Assembly (NCBI GenBank): GCA_050011635.1
Contig: JBEKIU010000011.1
Coordinates: 1 to 38,740 of the forward strand
Direction of reading: 5' to 3'
Origin: Bog-756 sp050011635
GTDB lineage: Bacteria; Actinomycetota; Acidimicrobiia; Acidimicrobiales; RAAP-2
Length of the DNA: 38,740 nucleotides
The translations under genes and the position numbers were made by a program. Of this stretch, positions 16,071 through 23,470 are shown piece by piece. Positions within the stretch are counted from its first letter, which is position 1. Each line of letters starts with the position of its first letter. A model generated the notes under the pieces. The model had not been told where the DNA came from. It searched no databases and was given only the letters and a program-made list of their open reading frames with translations.

Positions 16071-16850
16071 ATGGGACACGTCCGTTACGGAGCACGATCG
16101 GAAGCGCAGCTGCGCAACCGCGAAGTGGAAGCCACGTCTGTCGACGTGTGGGCCACGACCCTGGTCGCCACCTACCTCACCGATCCTGATGCCCTCGCCG
16201 CGGTCCTGCCGCCCCCCATCGAGCCCGGCCCCGAGCCCTTGGTCAAGGTGACGGTGGCCACCGTCGACATCGCCGGGTACCCGACCTTCGGTGCCGGGAG
16301 CTTTTCGGTCCGGGCCCGCCACGAGGGAACCGACGGGTTCTACGCCCTTCTGATGCCCATGACCACCGAGCAATCGGTCATCGGCGGCAGAGAGACCTTC
16401 GGGGAACCGAAGAAGCTCGGGTCGGTCGAGCTCGTCCGTGAAGACGACCGGGTGACAGGAACCTTTGCCCGGATGGGCGTCGAGATCGTCAACGTGAGCG
16501 GCCGGGTCACCGGTGAGCTCGAGCTCCCGGATCCCGAGACGCGGACCGACTTCTACTTCAAATTCCTCCCATCCCCCGACGGCAAGGGCTTCGACACCGA
16601 TCCGGCCCTCGTCTACTGCCACCGGACCGAGCAGACCCGGAAGTTCGAAGAGGTCTCGGGCGAGGTTCTTCTGCGTGATTCGCGGTTCGATCCGGTCGCC
16701 GACCTTCCCGTGCGCAAGCTGGTCGCCATCAACCTGGCCGAGCGGAGCAGTATCCAGCGGGGCGAGATCCACGGCACCGTGCCCGGCGAGTGGATCCGCC
16801 CCTACGTGCATCAGCGTTATGACGACATGTCACCGGTCGGCGACAAGTGA
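16071..16850 (+). CDS. Acetoacetate decarboxylase-family protein
   Basis: 259 residues, with GAAGGAG 4 nt before ATG 16071. The ADC signature is present: GGRETFGEPKKLGS, with K114 the expected Schiff-base lysine and K115 the neighbour that lowers its pKa. Other family features are VDIAGYPTFGAGSFSVRARHEGTDGFY and the TDFYFKFLPSPDG strand pair. True ADC makes acetone from acetoacetate, but characterised distant members (Swit_4259, SBI_00515) are aldolase-dehydratases acting with pyruvate, so reaction type is open. It is second in the operon and its TGA overlaps the GTG of the SDR by 4 bp, implying translational coupling. Confidence 0.9.
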   Translation: MGHVRYGARSEAQLRNREVEATSVDVWATTLVATYLTDPDALAAVLPPPIEPGPEPLVKVTVATVDIAGYPTFGAGSFSVRARHEGTDGFYALLMPMTTEQSVIGGRETFGEPKKLGSVELVREDDRVTGTFARMGVEIVNVSGRVTGELELPDPETRTDFYFKFLPSPDGKGFDTDPALVYCHRTEQTRKFEEVSGEVLLRDSRFDPVADLPVRKLVAINLAERSSIQRGEIHGTVPGEWIRPYVHQRYDDMSPVGDK

Positions 16851-17731
16851 TCGAGGACCTCTCCGGCCAGGTAGCGGTCGTCACCGGCGGGGCCGGCGGG
16901 ATCGGGCGGGCCATGGGAGAGCGTTTCGCCCGTGAGGGCATGAAGGTGGTCCTGGCCGATGTCGACGACGATGCGCTCGCCGATGCGGTGGGCAAGCTCC
17001 AGGCGGAGGGATTCGACGTCATCGGGGTGACGTGCGACGTCTCGGACTTTGCCTCGGTGGAGCAACTGCGCGATGCGGCCCTCCACCAATTCGGCGCCGT
17101 GCATCTGCTCTGCAACAATGCCGGCATCGGTGCCGGAGCGGAAGGGGCGCTCTGGGAGCACGAGCTCAACGATTGGCGGTGGGCGTTCAACGTCAATGTG
17201 TACGGCATCATCCACGGCATCAACGCCTTCGTGCCTTCCATGGTCGCCTCCGGCGTCAACGGGCACGTCGTCAATACCTCGTCCGGCAACGGTGGGGTGT
17301 CGCCGCTGCGTGGAACCCCACAGTATGCGGTGACCAAGGCCGCGGTGGTGACGCTGACCGAGTGCCTCTACGCCCAGCTGGCCGACGCCGGCTCCGCCGT
17401 CGGGGCATCGGTCCTCTTCCCCGGACCGAACATGCTGCGCACCGGGATCTTCAGCTCGTGGCGTGTGCGTCCACCTGAGCTGGCCAAGGAGCGGCCGCGC
17501 CAGACTCCCTACCCGACCATCGAGGACATCGAGGGTCAGATGGCTGCGGCCGGCATCGAGGTCCACTACACCGAGCCGGCAGAGGTGGCGGACCAGGTCG
17601 TGCAGGGCGTGCAGTCGGGCGATTTCTGGATCATGGCGCCGAGCGAGTCGATCGACGCACAGATCCGGGCCCGGGCCGACTCGATGCTCAGGCGCACCAA
17701 TCCCACCTACCTGCGGGAGGTCCCAGGATGA
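16847..17731 (+). CDS. Classical short-chain dehydrogenase/reductase
   Basis: 294 residues, GTG start inside the stop of the preceding gene (GTGA overlap). Cofactor motif TGGAGGIG (13-20), LADVDDDAL with an acidic residue after the second strand suggesting NAD(H), CDVSD, NNAG (90-93), N-S-Y-K site with S145/S146, Y160 and K164 (NTSSG...PQYAVTK). The C-terminal ~60 residues (YTEPAEVADQVVQGVQSGDF) are typical of larger SDRs in actinobacterial catabolic clusters. Oxidises an alcohol or reduces a ketone. Third of four co-directional genes. Confidence 0.93.
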   Translation: MIEDLSGQVAVVTGGAGGIGRAMGERFAREGMKVVLADVDDDALADAVGKLQAEGFDVIGVTCDVSDFASVEQLRDAALHQFGAVHLLCNNAGIGAGAEGALWEHELNDWRWAFNVNVYGIIHGINAFVPSMVASGVNGHVVNTSSGNGGVSPLRGTPQYAVTKAAVVTLTECLYAQLADAGSAVGASVLFPGPNMLRTGIFSSWRVRPPELAKERPRQTPYPTIEDIEGQMAAAGIEVHYTEPAEVADQVVQGVQSGDFWIMAPSESIDAQIRARADSMLRRTNPTYLREVPG

Positions 17732-17759
17732 CCACCGATCGAACGAGGGAGATGCCCCG

Positions 17760-19031
17760 GTGAACAACTACATGGTGATCTCGGCGGACTGTCATGCCGG
17801 GCTGCCGAGCGAGCAGTACCGCGAGTGGCTGGATCCGGAATTCCGGGACGCCTTCGACCAGTCCCTGGCAGCACGAGCGGCCATGGAGGCCGAACTGGCC
17901 GAGCGAGGCCTGAGGAACGAGGAGTTCGCCGAGGAGTGGGAGCAGGAGAACGCCGAGGGCCTGCGGGGCGGCTGGGACGCCGGCCGACGCGATCAGGAGC
18001 TCGATGCCGACGGCATCGTCGGGGAGGTCATCTTCCCCGACGCCGACGCGGTGACTGGCGGGGCATCGGCGCCGTTCGGAGCTGGTCTGGCTGCCACCGC
18101 CGACGTGCCCATCGATCTCCTCATGGCGGGCGCAAAGGCCCACAACAGGTGGCTGGCCGAGCTCTGCAACGAGAGCCCGCACCGCCGTGCCGGGGTGGCC
18201 ATCGTGCCCATCTTCGACGTCGAGGCCGCGGTGGCCGAGATTCGGAGGGCGAGGGAGTCCGGGCTCAGAGGGGGCATCCTGATCCCATCGATGTGGCAGC
18301 CCTACGAGCCCTACCACGATGCCAAGTACGACCCGGTCTGGGCCGCCTGCTCGGACCTCGAGATGCCCGTGCACGTGCACTCGGGAGCTGCCGACCGGGC
18401 ATCGTACGGTGACCACGTCGGGATCTATGTCGCCGAAGTCCGCTGGTGGTCGACCCGGCCTCTGTGGTTTCTCCTGTGGGCGGGGACGTTCGAGCGCTTT
18501 CCCTCACTCACGTTCGTCACCACCGAGTGCGGCGCCTTCTGGGCCCCCGATCTGCTGTGGACGTCGGACATCGTCTACGACCGGGAGCATGCGGCCAAGA
18601 AACTGGGCAAACAGCTCACCGATCACCTCTCCATGCGGCCGAGCGAGTACTTCGACCGGAACTGTTACATCGGTGCGTCGAACACGCGGCGCCGTGAGCT
18701 CGCCCGCCGCTACGAGATCGGCATCGCCAACATCATGTGGGGGAACGACTTCCCCCACCCCGAAGGGACGTGGCCCCACACCCGGGAGTGGCTCAGCAAG
18801 GCGTTCTCGGACATTCCGGTCGACGAGACCCAGCAGATCCTCGGTTCAAACGCCGCCGAGTGCTACCACTTCGACACCAAGGCGCTCCAACCCCTGACCG
18901 AGAGGTTCGGGCCCACCCCCGAGGAGCTGGGCCAGCGCGGGGACGATCTCCAGAAGTGGGAGGAGCTGGCCGCCGCGGGCCGGCCCTGGCTGACCGGGAA
19001 GGAAGCGCTCGACCTCCCGGTGGGCGACTGA
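17760..19031 (+). CDS. Amidohydrolase-2 (ACMSD-like) family enzyme, second copy
   Basis: 423 residues from GTG 17760, with GAGGGA 9 nt upstream; the alternative ATG at 17772 would cut the protein right before VISADCHAG. Metal-site motifs: D10-x-H12 in SADCHAG, PVHVHSG, TTECGAFW and MWGNDFPHPEG. It has an acidic helical insertion (~25-65: MEAELAERGLRNEEFAEEWE) not present in the first copy and a longer C-terminus. The presence of two diverged copies in one operon suggests successive C-C cleavages or a heteromeric enzyme. 28 bp after the SDR stop, last gene of the operon. Confidence 0.88.
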   Translation: MNNYMVISADCHAGLPSEQYREWLDPEFRDAFDQSLAARAAMEAELAERGLRNEEFAEEWEQENAEGLRGGWDAGRRDQELDADGIVGEVIFPDADAVTGGASAPFGAGLAATADVPIDLLMAGAKAHNRWLAELCNESPHRRAGVAIVPIFDVEAAVAEIRRARESGLRGGILIPSMWQPYEPYHDAKYDPVWAACSDLEMPVHVHSGAADRASYGDHVGIYVAEVRWWSTRPLWFLLWAGTFERFPSLTFVTTECGAFWAPDLLWTSDIVYDREHAAKKLGKQLTDHLSMRPSEYFDRNCYIGASNTRRRELARRYEIGIANIMWGNDFPHPEGTWPHTREWLSKAFSDIPVDETQQILGSNAAECYHFDTKALQPLTERFGPTPEELGQRGDDLQKWEELAAAGRPWLTGKEALDLPVGD

Positions 19032-19070
19032 GCCGGAAGGACCTCTTCCCCCACCGGTCCCCATGCCCGC

Positions 19071-19082
19071 CCCCCATGGGGG
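19071..19082. promoter_or_regulatory. 12-bp palindrome CCCCCATGGGGG
   Basis: It lies 40 bp after the operon's last stop and 61 bp before the alkA start. It could be a weak terminator stem or an operator for the repair genes; no T run follows. Confidence 0.25.
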
Positions 19083-19143
19083 TGCGAATGGCCGTGTCGC
19101 ATTCCCGCCAGACATCCCGGCCCAACTGGGTCATGCTGGTGCC

Positions 19144-20715
19144 GTGATCGAGGACTTCGAACGTTGCTATGTGGCCGTGCAGTCCCGTGATCCCCGCTTC
19201 GACGGTTGGTTCTTCACCGCGGTCACCTCGACCGGCATCTACTGCCGCCCGAGCTGCCCGGCAAAGACGCCCAAGCGGGCGAACGTCCGCTTCTACCCCT
19301 CTGCGGCCGCCGCCCAACGTGCCGGATTCCGCGCCTGCAAGCGCTGTCGGCCCAATGCCACCCCGGGGTCACCGGAATGGGACACCCGTGCCGACGTCGT
19401 GGCCCGGGCCATGCGCCTGATCGCTGACGGGTTGGTCGACCGCGAGGGAGTGTCCGCGCTGGCCGCGCGGCTGGGCTACAGCGTCCGCCAGCTGGAGCGC
19501 CTTCTGTCGGCAGAGGTCGGCGCCGGACCCATCGCCATCGCCAGAGCCCAGCGCGCCCAGACCGCACGCATCCTCATCGAGACCACCGCGCTGCCCATGT
19601 CAGACGTGGCGTTCGCCGCCGGCTTCTCGAGCGTCCGTCAATTCAACGACACCATCCAGGCTGTGTTCGCCAGTTCGCCGACCCACCTCCGCACCCGGGT
19701 GGGTGAGTCGTCACGATCGGACGGGGGCGCCTCCACCACCCTGATCCTGCGTCTTCCGTTCCGCCAGCCCCTCTGCCCCGACAACCTCATCGGGCATCTG
19801 GCTGCCACCTCAGTGCCGGGCGTGGAGGAGATACGCGGCTTCACCTATCGCCGCACACTCCGCCTGGGCCATGGCCCGGGCATCGTCGAGCTCACTCCCG
19901 CCCCGGATCACATCCTCTGCCGGGCCGTGCTCTCCGATGTGCGGGACCTGACGGCGACCATCTCCCGGTGCCGATGGCTTCTGGACCTCGACGCGGACCC
20001 GACCGCTGTCGACCGCCATCTGGCCAGGGATTCCGCCCTTCACCCGGTGATCGACAAAGCGCCAGGTCGGCGGGTCCCCCGATGCGTCGACGGCGCGGAG
20101 CTGGCCATCAGGGCCGTGCTCGGCCAGCAGGTGTCGACCGAAGCGGCCCGGACCCACGCGGCCCGTCTGGCCATCAGCCACGGAGAGCCGGTCGCAGATC
20201 CGGGCGGTGGACTCACCCACCTGTTCCCCTCCCCCGCCGCCCTCGGCGATGCCGAGCCGGCGTTGCCCGAGGCCCGGCGGCGCACACTGTCGGCAGTGGT
20301 CGAGGCACTCTGCCAGGGTCGCCTCGACCTCGGACCCGGCTGCGACCGGGACGAGGCGCTCTCCGTCCTCGGCGACCTGCCCGGCATCGGACCTTGGACC
20401 GCCGACATCATCGCCATGCGGGCCCTGGGCGACTCCGACGCATTTCCCGCCACCGACCTCGGTGTCCGTCGAGGTGCCGGCAGGCTCGGAATCCCTTCGA
20501 CCACGGCGGCCCTCGTCCGGCATGCGACCGCGTGGCGGCCATGGCGGGCCTATGCCGTTCAGTACCTCTGGTCCGTCACCGATCACCGCATCAACCAGTG
20601 GCCACCACCTCGGACCATCCCCCCTTCCTCCCCCAACGACAAGGAGACTCATGACACCCCCCATCACCACGTCGATCGACAGTCCCGTCGGAACGCTGAC
20701 ACTCTCGGCGTCTGA
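19144..20715 (+). CDS. alkA: Ada-AlkA fusion: alkyl-DNA sensor/activator and 3-methyladenine DNA glycosylase
   Basis: 523 residues from GTG 19144 (CATGCT lies 6 nt upstream; no Shine-Dalgarno). Residues ~1-75 are the Ada zinc domain: C34-x3-C38-x26-C65-x2-C68, the exact spacing of E. coli Ada (C38/C42/C69/C72); C34 would accept a methyl group from phosphotriesters. Residues ~85-185 are an AraC-type HTH (VSALAARLGYSVRQLERL, MSDVAFAAGFSSVRQFN). Residues ~200-500 are AlkA: HhH motif LGDLPGIGPWTADIIA and catalytic D438 in ATDLGVRRG. So one protein senses methylation, activates transcription and excises alkylated bases. The same fusion next to ogt occurs in mycobacteria. The last ~22 residues are encoded over the start of ogt. 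Confidence 0.92.
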   Translation: MIEDFERCYVAVQSRDPRFDGWFFTAVTSTGIYCRPSCPAKTPKRANVRFYPSAAAAQRAGFRACKRCRPNATPGSPEWDTRADVVARAMRLIADGLVDREGVSALAARLGYSVRQLERLLSAEVGAGPIAIARAQRAQTARILIETTALPMSDVAFAAGFSSVRQFNDTIQAVFASSPTHLRTRVGESSRSDGGASTTLILRLPFRQPLCPDNLIGHLAATSVPGVEEIRGFTYRRTLRLGHGPGIVELTPAPDHILCRAVLSDVRDLTATISRCRWLLDLDADPTAVDRHLARDSALHPVIDKAPGRRVPRCVDGAELAIRAVLGQQVSTEAARTHAARLAISHGEPVADPGGGLTHLFPSPAALGDAEPALPEARRRTLSAVVEALCQGRLDLGPGCDRDEALSVLGDLPGIGPWTADIIAMRALGDSDAFPATDLGVRRGAGRLGIPSTTAALVRHATAWRPWRAYAVQYLWSVTDHRINQWPPPRTIPPSSPNDKETHDTPHHHVDRQSRRNADTLGV

Positions 20716-21172
20716 CGGATTCCTCACCCGCATGTACATGGACGGCCAGCGCCACGCTCCTCAGGAACCGGCGGATGGGCAGAGAAACGATGGTTGGTTC
20801 GCCGACATCATCGGCCAGCTGCGCGCCTACTTCGACGGCGACCTCACCGAGTTCGAGATCCCGATCCGGCTCGATGGGACCGATTTCCAGCGCGGGGTCT
20901 GGGCGCACCTCCGGGACATTCCCTACGGCGAGACGATCAGCTACGGCGAGCTCGCCCGGCGGGTCGGGAGCCCGAAAGCCTCACGGGCGGTCGGGTTGGC
21001 CAACGGGCGCAACCCGGTGTCCATCATCGTCCCCTGCCACCGGGTCATCGGGTCGAACGGTCAGCTGACCGGTTACGGAGGTGGGCTCGAACGCAAGACC
21101 TGGCTCCTCGATCACGAAGCTGCCCACCGCACGGGCGGAGACTTCCAAGCGAAGCTGTCGACTCGCGTGTAA
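20651..21172 (+). CDS. ogt: Methylated-DNA--protein-cysteine methyltransferase
   Basis: 173 residues, suicide repair of O6-methylguanine. The active-site C129 sits in IIVPCHRVIGSNG; GVWAHLRDIPYGETISYGELA is the HTH/DNA-binding helix region and NGRNPV the Asn hinge; YGGGLERKTWLLDHE closes the domain. The N-terminal ~70 residues are the usual poorly conserved domain. AAGGAG at 20641-20646 precedes ATG 20651. The gene overlaps the alkA frame by 65 bp in another frame, so translation is probably coupled, and both would be induced by the Ada activity of the upstream product. Confidence 0.95.
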   Translation: MTPPITTSIDSPVGTLTLSASDGFLTRMYMDGQRHAPQEPADGQRNDGWFADIIGQLRAYFDGDLTEFEIPIRLDGTDFQRGVWAHLRDIPYGETISYGELARRVGSPKASRAVGLANGRNPVSIIVPCHRVIGSNGQLTGYGGGLERKTWLLDHEAAHRTGGDFQAKLSTRV

Positions 21173-21184
21173 TAATCCCCAGCG

Positions 21185-22231
21185 ATGGTGACGGTGACCC
21201 TGGCGGATCTGGCGTATCGGTACCGTCAATTCCTGATCGCCGTCGTCGGTGCCGGGGTGGTCATGGCCATGGCCCTCCTGCTGGCCGGACTGGTCGGTGG
21301 ATTCGGCTCGGAGATCAACCTGACCATGGGAGGGGTGGGTGCGGATCACTGGGTGCTGGCCGACTCATCCGCCGGTCGCATCCAGTCGGTGGGTGTGTTC
21401 CCACAGGCAGATGCCGCGCTCATCTCCCGCACACCGGGAGTGACCCGGTCCTCTCCCTTGATCGTCCTGCCCCAGGAGGTCGCCCGCATCAACGGCAAGA
21501 TCACGACGGTCGTGGTCGTCGGGACCGCCATCGGCGGTCTCGGAGACCCGGCGGTCACCGCCGGCCGCCCACTGTCCGCTCCGGGACAGGTCGTCGTCAA
21601 CGCGGGAACAGGCGCCGCGGTCGGAAGCCAGGTCGTCATAGGAACCACCTCATTCCACGTCAACGGCCAGGTGCAGAACCGCACCCTGCTGGGCGGGACC
21701 AACGTCGTCTACATGCCACTGGTCAGCGCACAATCGATCGGGCTCGGTGGACGGCCTCTGGTGACCGCAGTGGTCACAACGGGCACGCCGAGGACGGTGC
21801 CCGCCGGACTCCGGACCTTCAGCACGCCGGTCGCCGAACAGCGAACCCTCGACTCCCTGGCTTCAGCAGTCTCCTCCATCAACAACACCAAGATCCTCAT
21901 GTGGATCATCGCCGGCATCATCATCGCCGCACTGCTCTACGTCTCCGCGTTGCAACGGGTTCGCGATTTTGCGGTGCTCAAGGCACTGGGCTCGTCGACC
22001 TTGCTGCTGCTCGGAAGCCTGGCTCTCCAAGCGGTGGTGGTGTCGTTGCTGGCCGCCGCCTTCGCCGCCATCATCTCCAACTTCATGAGCGGCATCTTCC
22101 AGTCACCGGTGGCCATTCCGGGCAGTTCGTTTGTGGCGTTGCCGATCATTGCCGTCGTCGTAGGACTGATCGCCAGCCTGGTCGCGCTGCGCCAGGCCAC
22201 CGGCGCCGACCCGGCTGCGGCGTTCGGCTGA
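21185..22231 (+). CDS. ABC transporter permease, MacB/FtsX type
   Basis: 348 residues. One membrane helix near the N-terminus (FLIAVVGAGVVMAMALLLAGLVGG, ~16-39), a ~200-residue periplasmic-type domain (~45-235, the MacB_PCD module), then three helices (ILMWIIAGIIIAALLYVSA, LLLLGSLALQAVVVSLLAAAFAAII, FVALPIIAVVVGLIASLVAL) with the coupling segment RVRDFAVLKALG that contacts the ATPase. This is the mechanotransmission fold used for lipoprotein release or substrate extrusion rather than a channel. No HlyD-like adaptor gene lies nearby. Start 12 bp after ogt; the ATPase follows after 3 bp. Confidence 0.9.
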   Translation: MVTVTLADLAYRYRQFLIAVVGAGVVMAMALLLAGLVGGFGSEINLTMGGVGADHWVLADSSAGRIQSVGVFPQADAALISRTPGVTRSSPLIVLPQEVARINGKITTVVVVGTAIGGLGDPAVTAGRPLSAPGQVVVNAGTGAAVGSQVVIGTTSFHVNGQVQNRTLLGGTNVVYMPLVSAQSIGLGGRPLVTAVVTTGTPRTVPAGLRTFSTPVAEQRTLDSLASAVSSINNTKILMWIIAGIIIAALLYVSALQRVRDFAVLKALGSSTLLLLGSLALQAVVVSLLAAAFAAIISNFMSGIFQSPVAIPGSSFVALPIIAVVVGLIASLVALRQATGADPAAAFG

Positions 22232-22234
22232 GCC

Positions 22235-23200
22235 ATGGCCAACCTCGCCGCCAAGGACCTGACCATGGAATTCTCCTCCGGCGGTTACAAGGTCCGGCCC
22301 CTCCACGAGTTCTCCTTCTCTGCTGAGGACGGCGAGCTGGTCGTCCTGCTCGGACCCTCCGGCTGCGGGAAGACCACACTCCTGTCCTGCCTGGCCGGCC
22401 TGCTCACACCCACCGCCGGGTCGATCACCCTCGACGACACGGTGGTATCGGGTCTCAGCGGCGCCGCGCTCTCCGACTATCGGCGCCACACGGTCGGCGT
22501 CGTGTTCCAGGCCTTCAACCTGATCCCGAGCCTCAACGCACGTTCGAACGTCATGGTTCCCCTCCGCCTCGCCGGCGTCGGCCGAGCCACGGCACGGGAG
22601 CGTGCCGATGTCCTGTTGGAGCAGGTTGGTCTCGACGAGCGGGGTCACCATCGTCCGGATCAGATGTCGGGAGGACAGCAGCAACGGGTGGCCATCGCCC
22701 GCGCCCTCGTGCAGGACCCTCCCCTCGTGCTGGCCGATGAGCCCACCGCCCACCTCGACTACATCCAGGTCGACGGGATCCTGAGGCTCCTGCGCGCCAT
22801 TGCCGCGCCGGGCCGACTGGTCGTAGTGGCCACCCATGACGAACGGATCACCCAGCTGGCCGACCGGGTCGTGGAGCTGGTCCCCCATCTACCCGACTCG
22901 GCTCGGGAACCACAGCCCGTGGCGTTGACCGCGGGCCAGGTCCTCTTCGACCAGGGCGACGACAGCGATCTCGTCTACGTGGTGGAAACCGGAGACGTGG
23001 AGATCTACCGGGTCCGGGCGGACGGGACCGAGGAGCATATGACGGTCGTCAAGCCGGGTAGCTACTTCGGTGAGCTCGGGCCGCTCCTCAACCTGCCTCG
23101 GGCGGCATCGGCTCGCGCTCTCACCGATGTGGAGCTCACCGGCTACGGCGCACGGCTCTTCCGCACCCTCCACCCCTCGGCCAGACCGGGCGATGGGTGA
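22235..23200 (+). CDS. ABC transporter ATPase fused to a cyclic-nucleotide-binding domain
   Basis: 321 residues. Residues 1-215 are a MacB/LolD-type ATPase: Walker A GPSGCGKTT (40-48), Q92 of the Q-loop, signature MSGGQ (144-148), Walker B LVLADE with E169, and H201 of the H-loop; all catalytic residues are intact. Residues ~229-312 match a cNMP-binding domain: LTAGQVLFDQGDDSDLVYVV, ETGDVEIYRV, KPGSYFGELGPLLNLPRAAS, with the phosphate-binding FGEL and PRAAS. The fusion implies allosteric gating of transport by a nucleotide such as cAMP, or a non-binding structural role. It would pair with the permease 3 bp upstream. A diguanylate cyclase gene follows after 270 bp, but c-di-GMP does not bind classical cNMP domains as a rule. 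Confidence 0.9.
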   Translation: MANLAAKDLTMEFSSGGYKVRPLHEFSFSAEDGELVVLLGPSGCGKTTLLSCLAGLLTPTAGSITLDDTVVSGLSGAALSDYRRHTVGVVFQAFNLIPSLNARSNVMVPLRLAGVGRATARERADVLLEQVGLDERGHHRPDQMSGGQQQRVAIARALVQDPPLVLADEPTAHLDYIQVDGILRLLRAIAAPGRLVVVATHDERITQLADRVVELVPHLPDSAREPQPVALTAGQVLFDQGDDSDLVYVVETGDVEIYRVRADGTEEHMTVVKPGSYFGELGPLLNLPRAASARALTDVELTGYGARLFRTLHPSARPGDG

Positions 23201-23470
23201 GGTCGTCGGGATGCCACGGTCGGCCGGCAGCCTCACCACCAGTTTCATTGCCGGCGTGACCCACAGCCCGGCGATTCCGCTCGAGATCACGGCCAAGCCG
23301 CCGCCACCGGAGGCACCGACGTCCGCCTGACCACGTCCCAGGTCGGAGTCGAGGGGAACAGGGCCGCCGATCTTGGAAGAGATGGCCCCTGAACTGCATG
23401 TTCTTCACCCGATCGGCGCCAGCCGACGTCTCGGGTAAAGGAGTGATGGACCAGGGCCGATAACCCTACC

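Noticed and set aside
20794..22326. 510-aa plus-strand frame over ogt and the permease
   Set aside because: Arg/His/Pro-rich shadow of two well-supported genes.
23446..23463. Five-codon mini-ORF after AAAGGAG upstream of the diguanylate cyclase
   Set aside because: Spacing from AAAGGAG to ATG is only 2 nt and the peptide carries no codon bias that would suggest attenuation.
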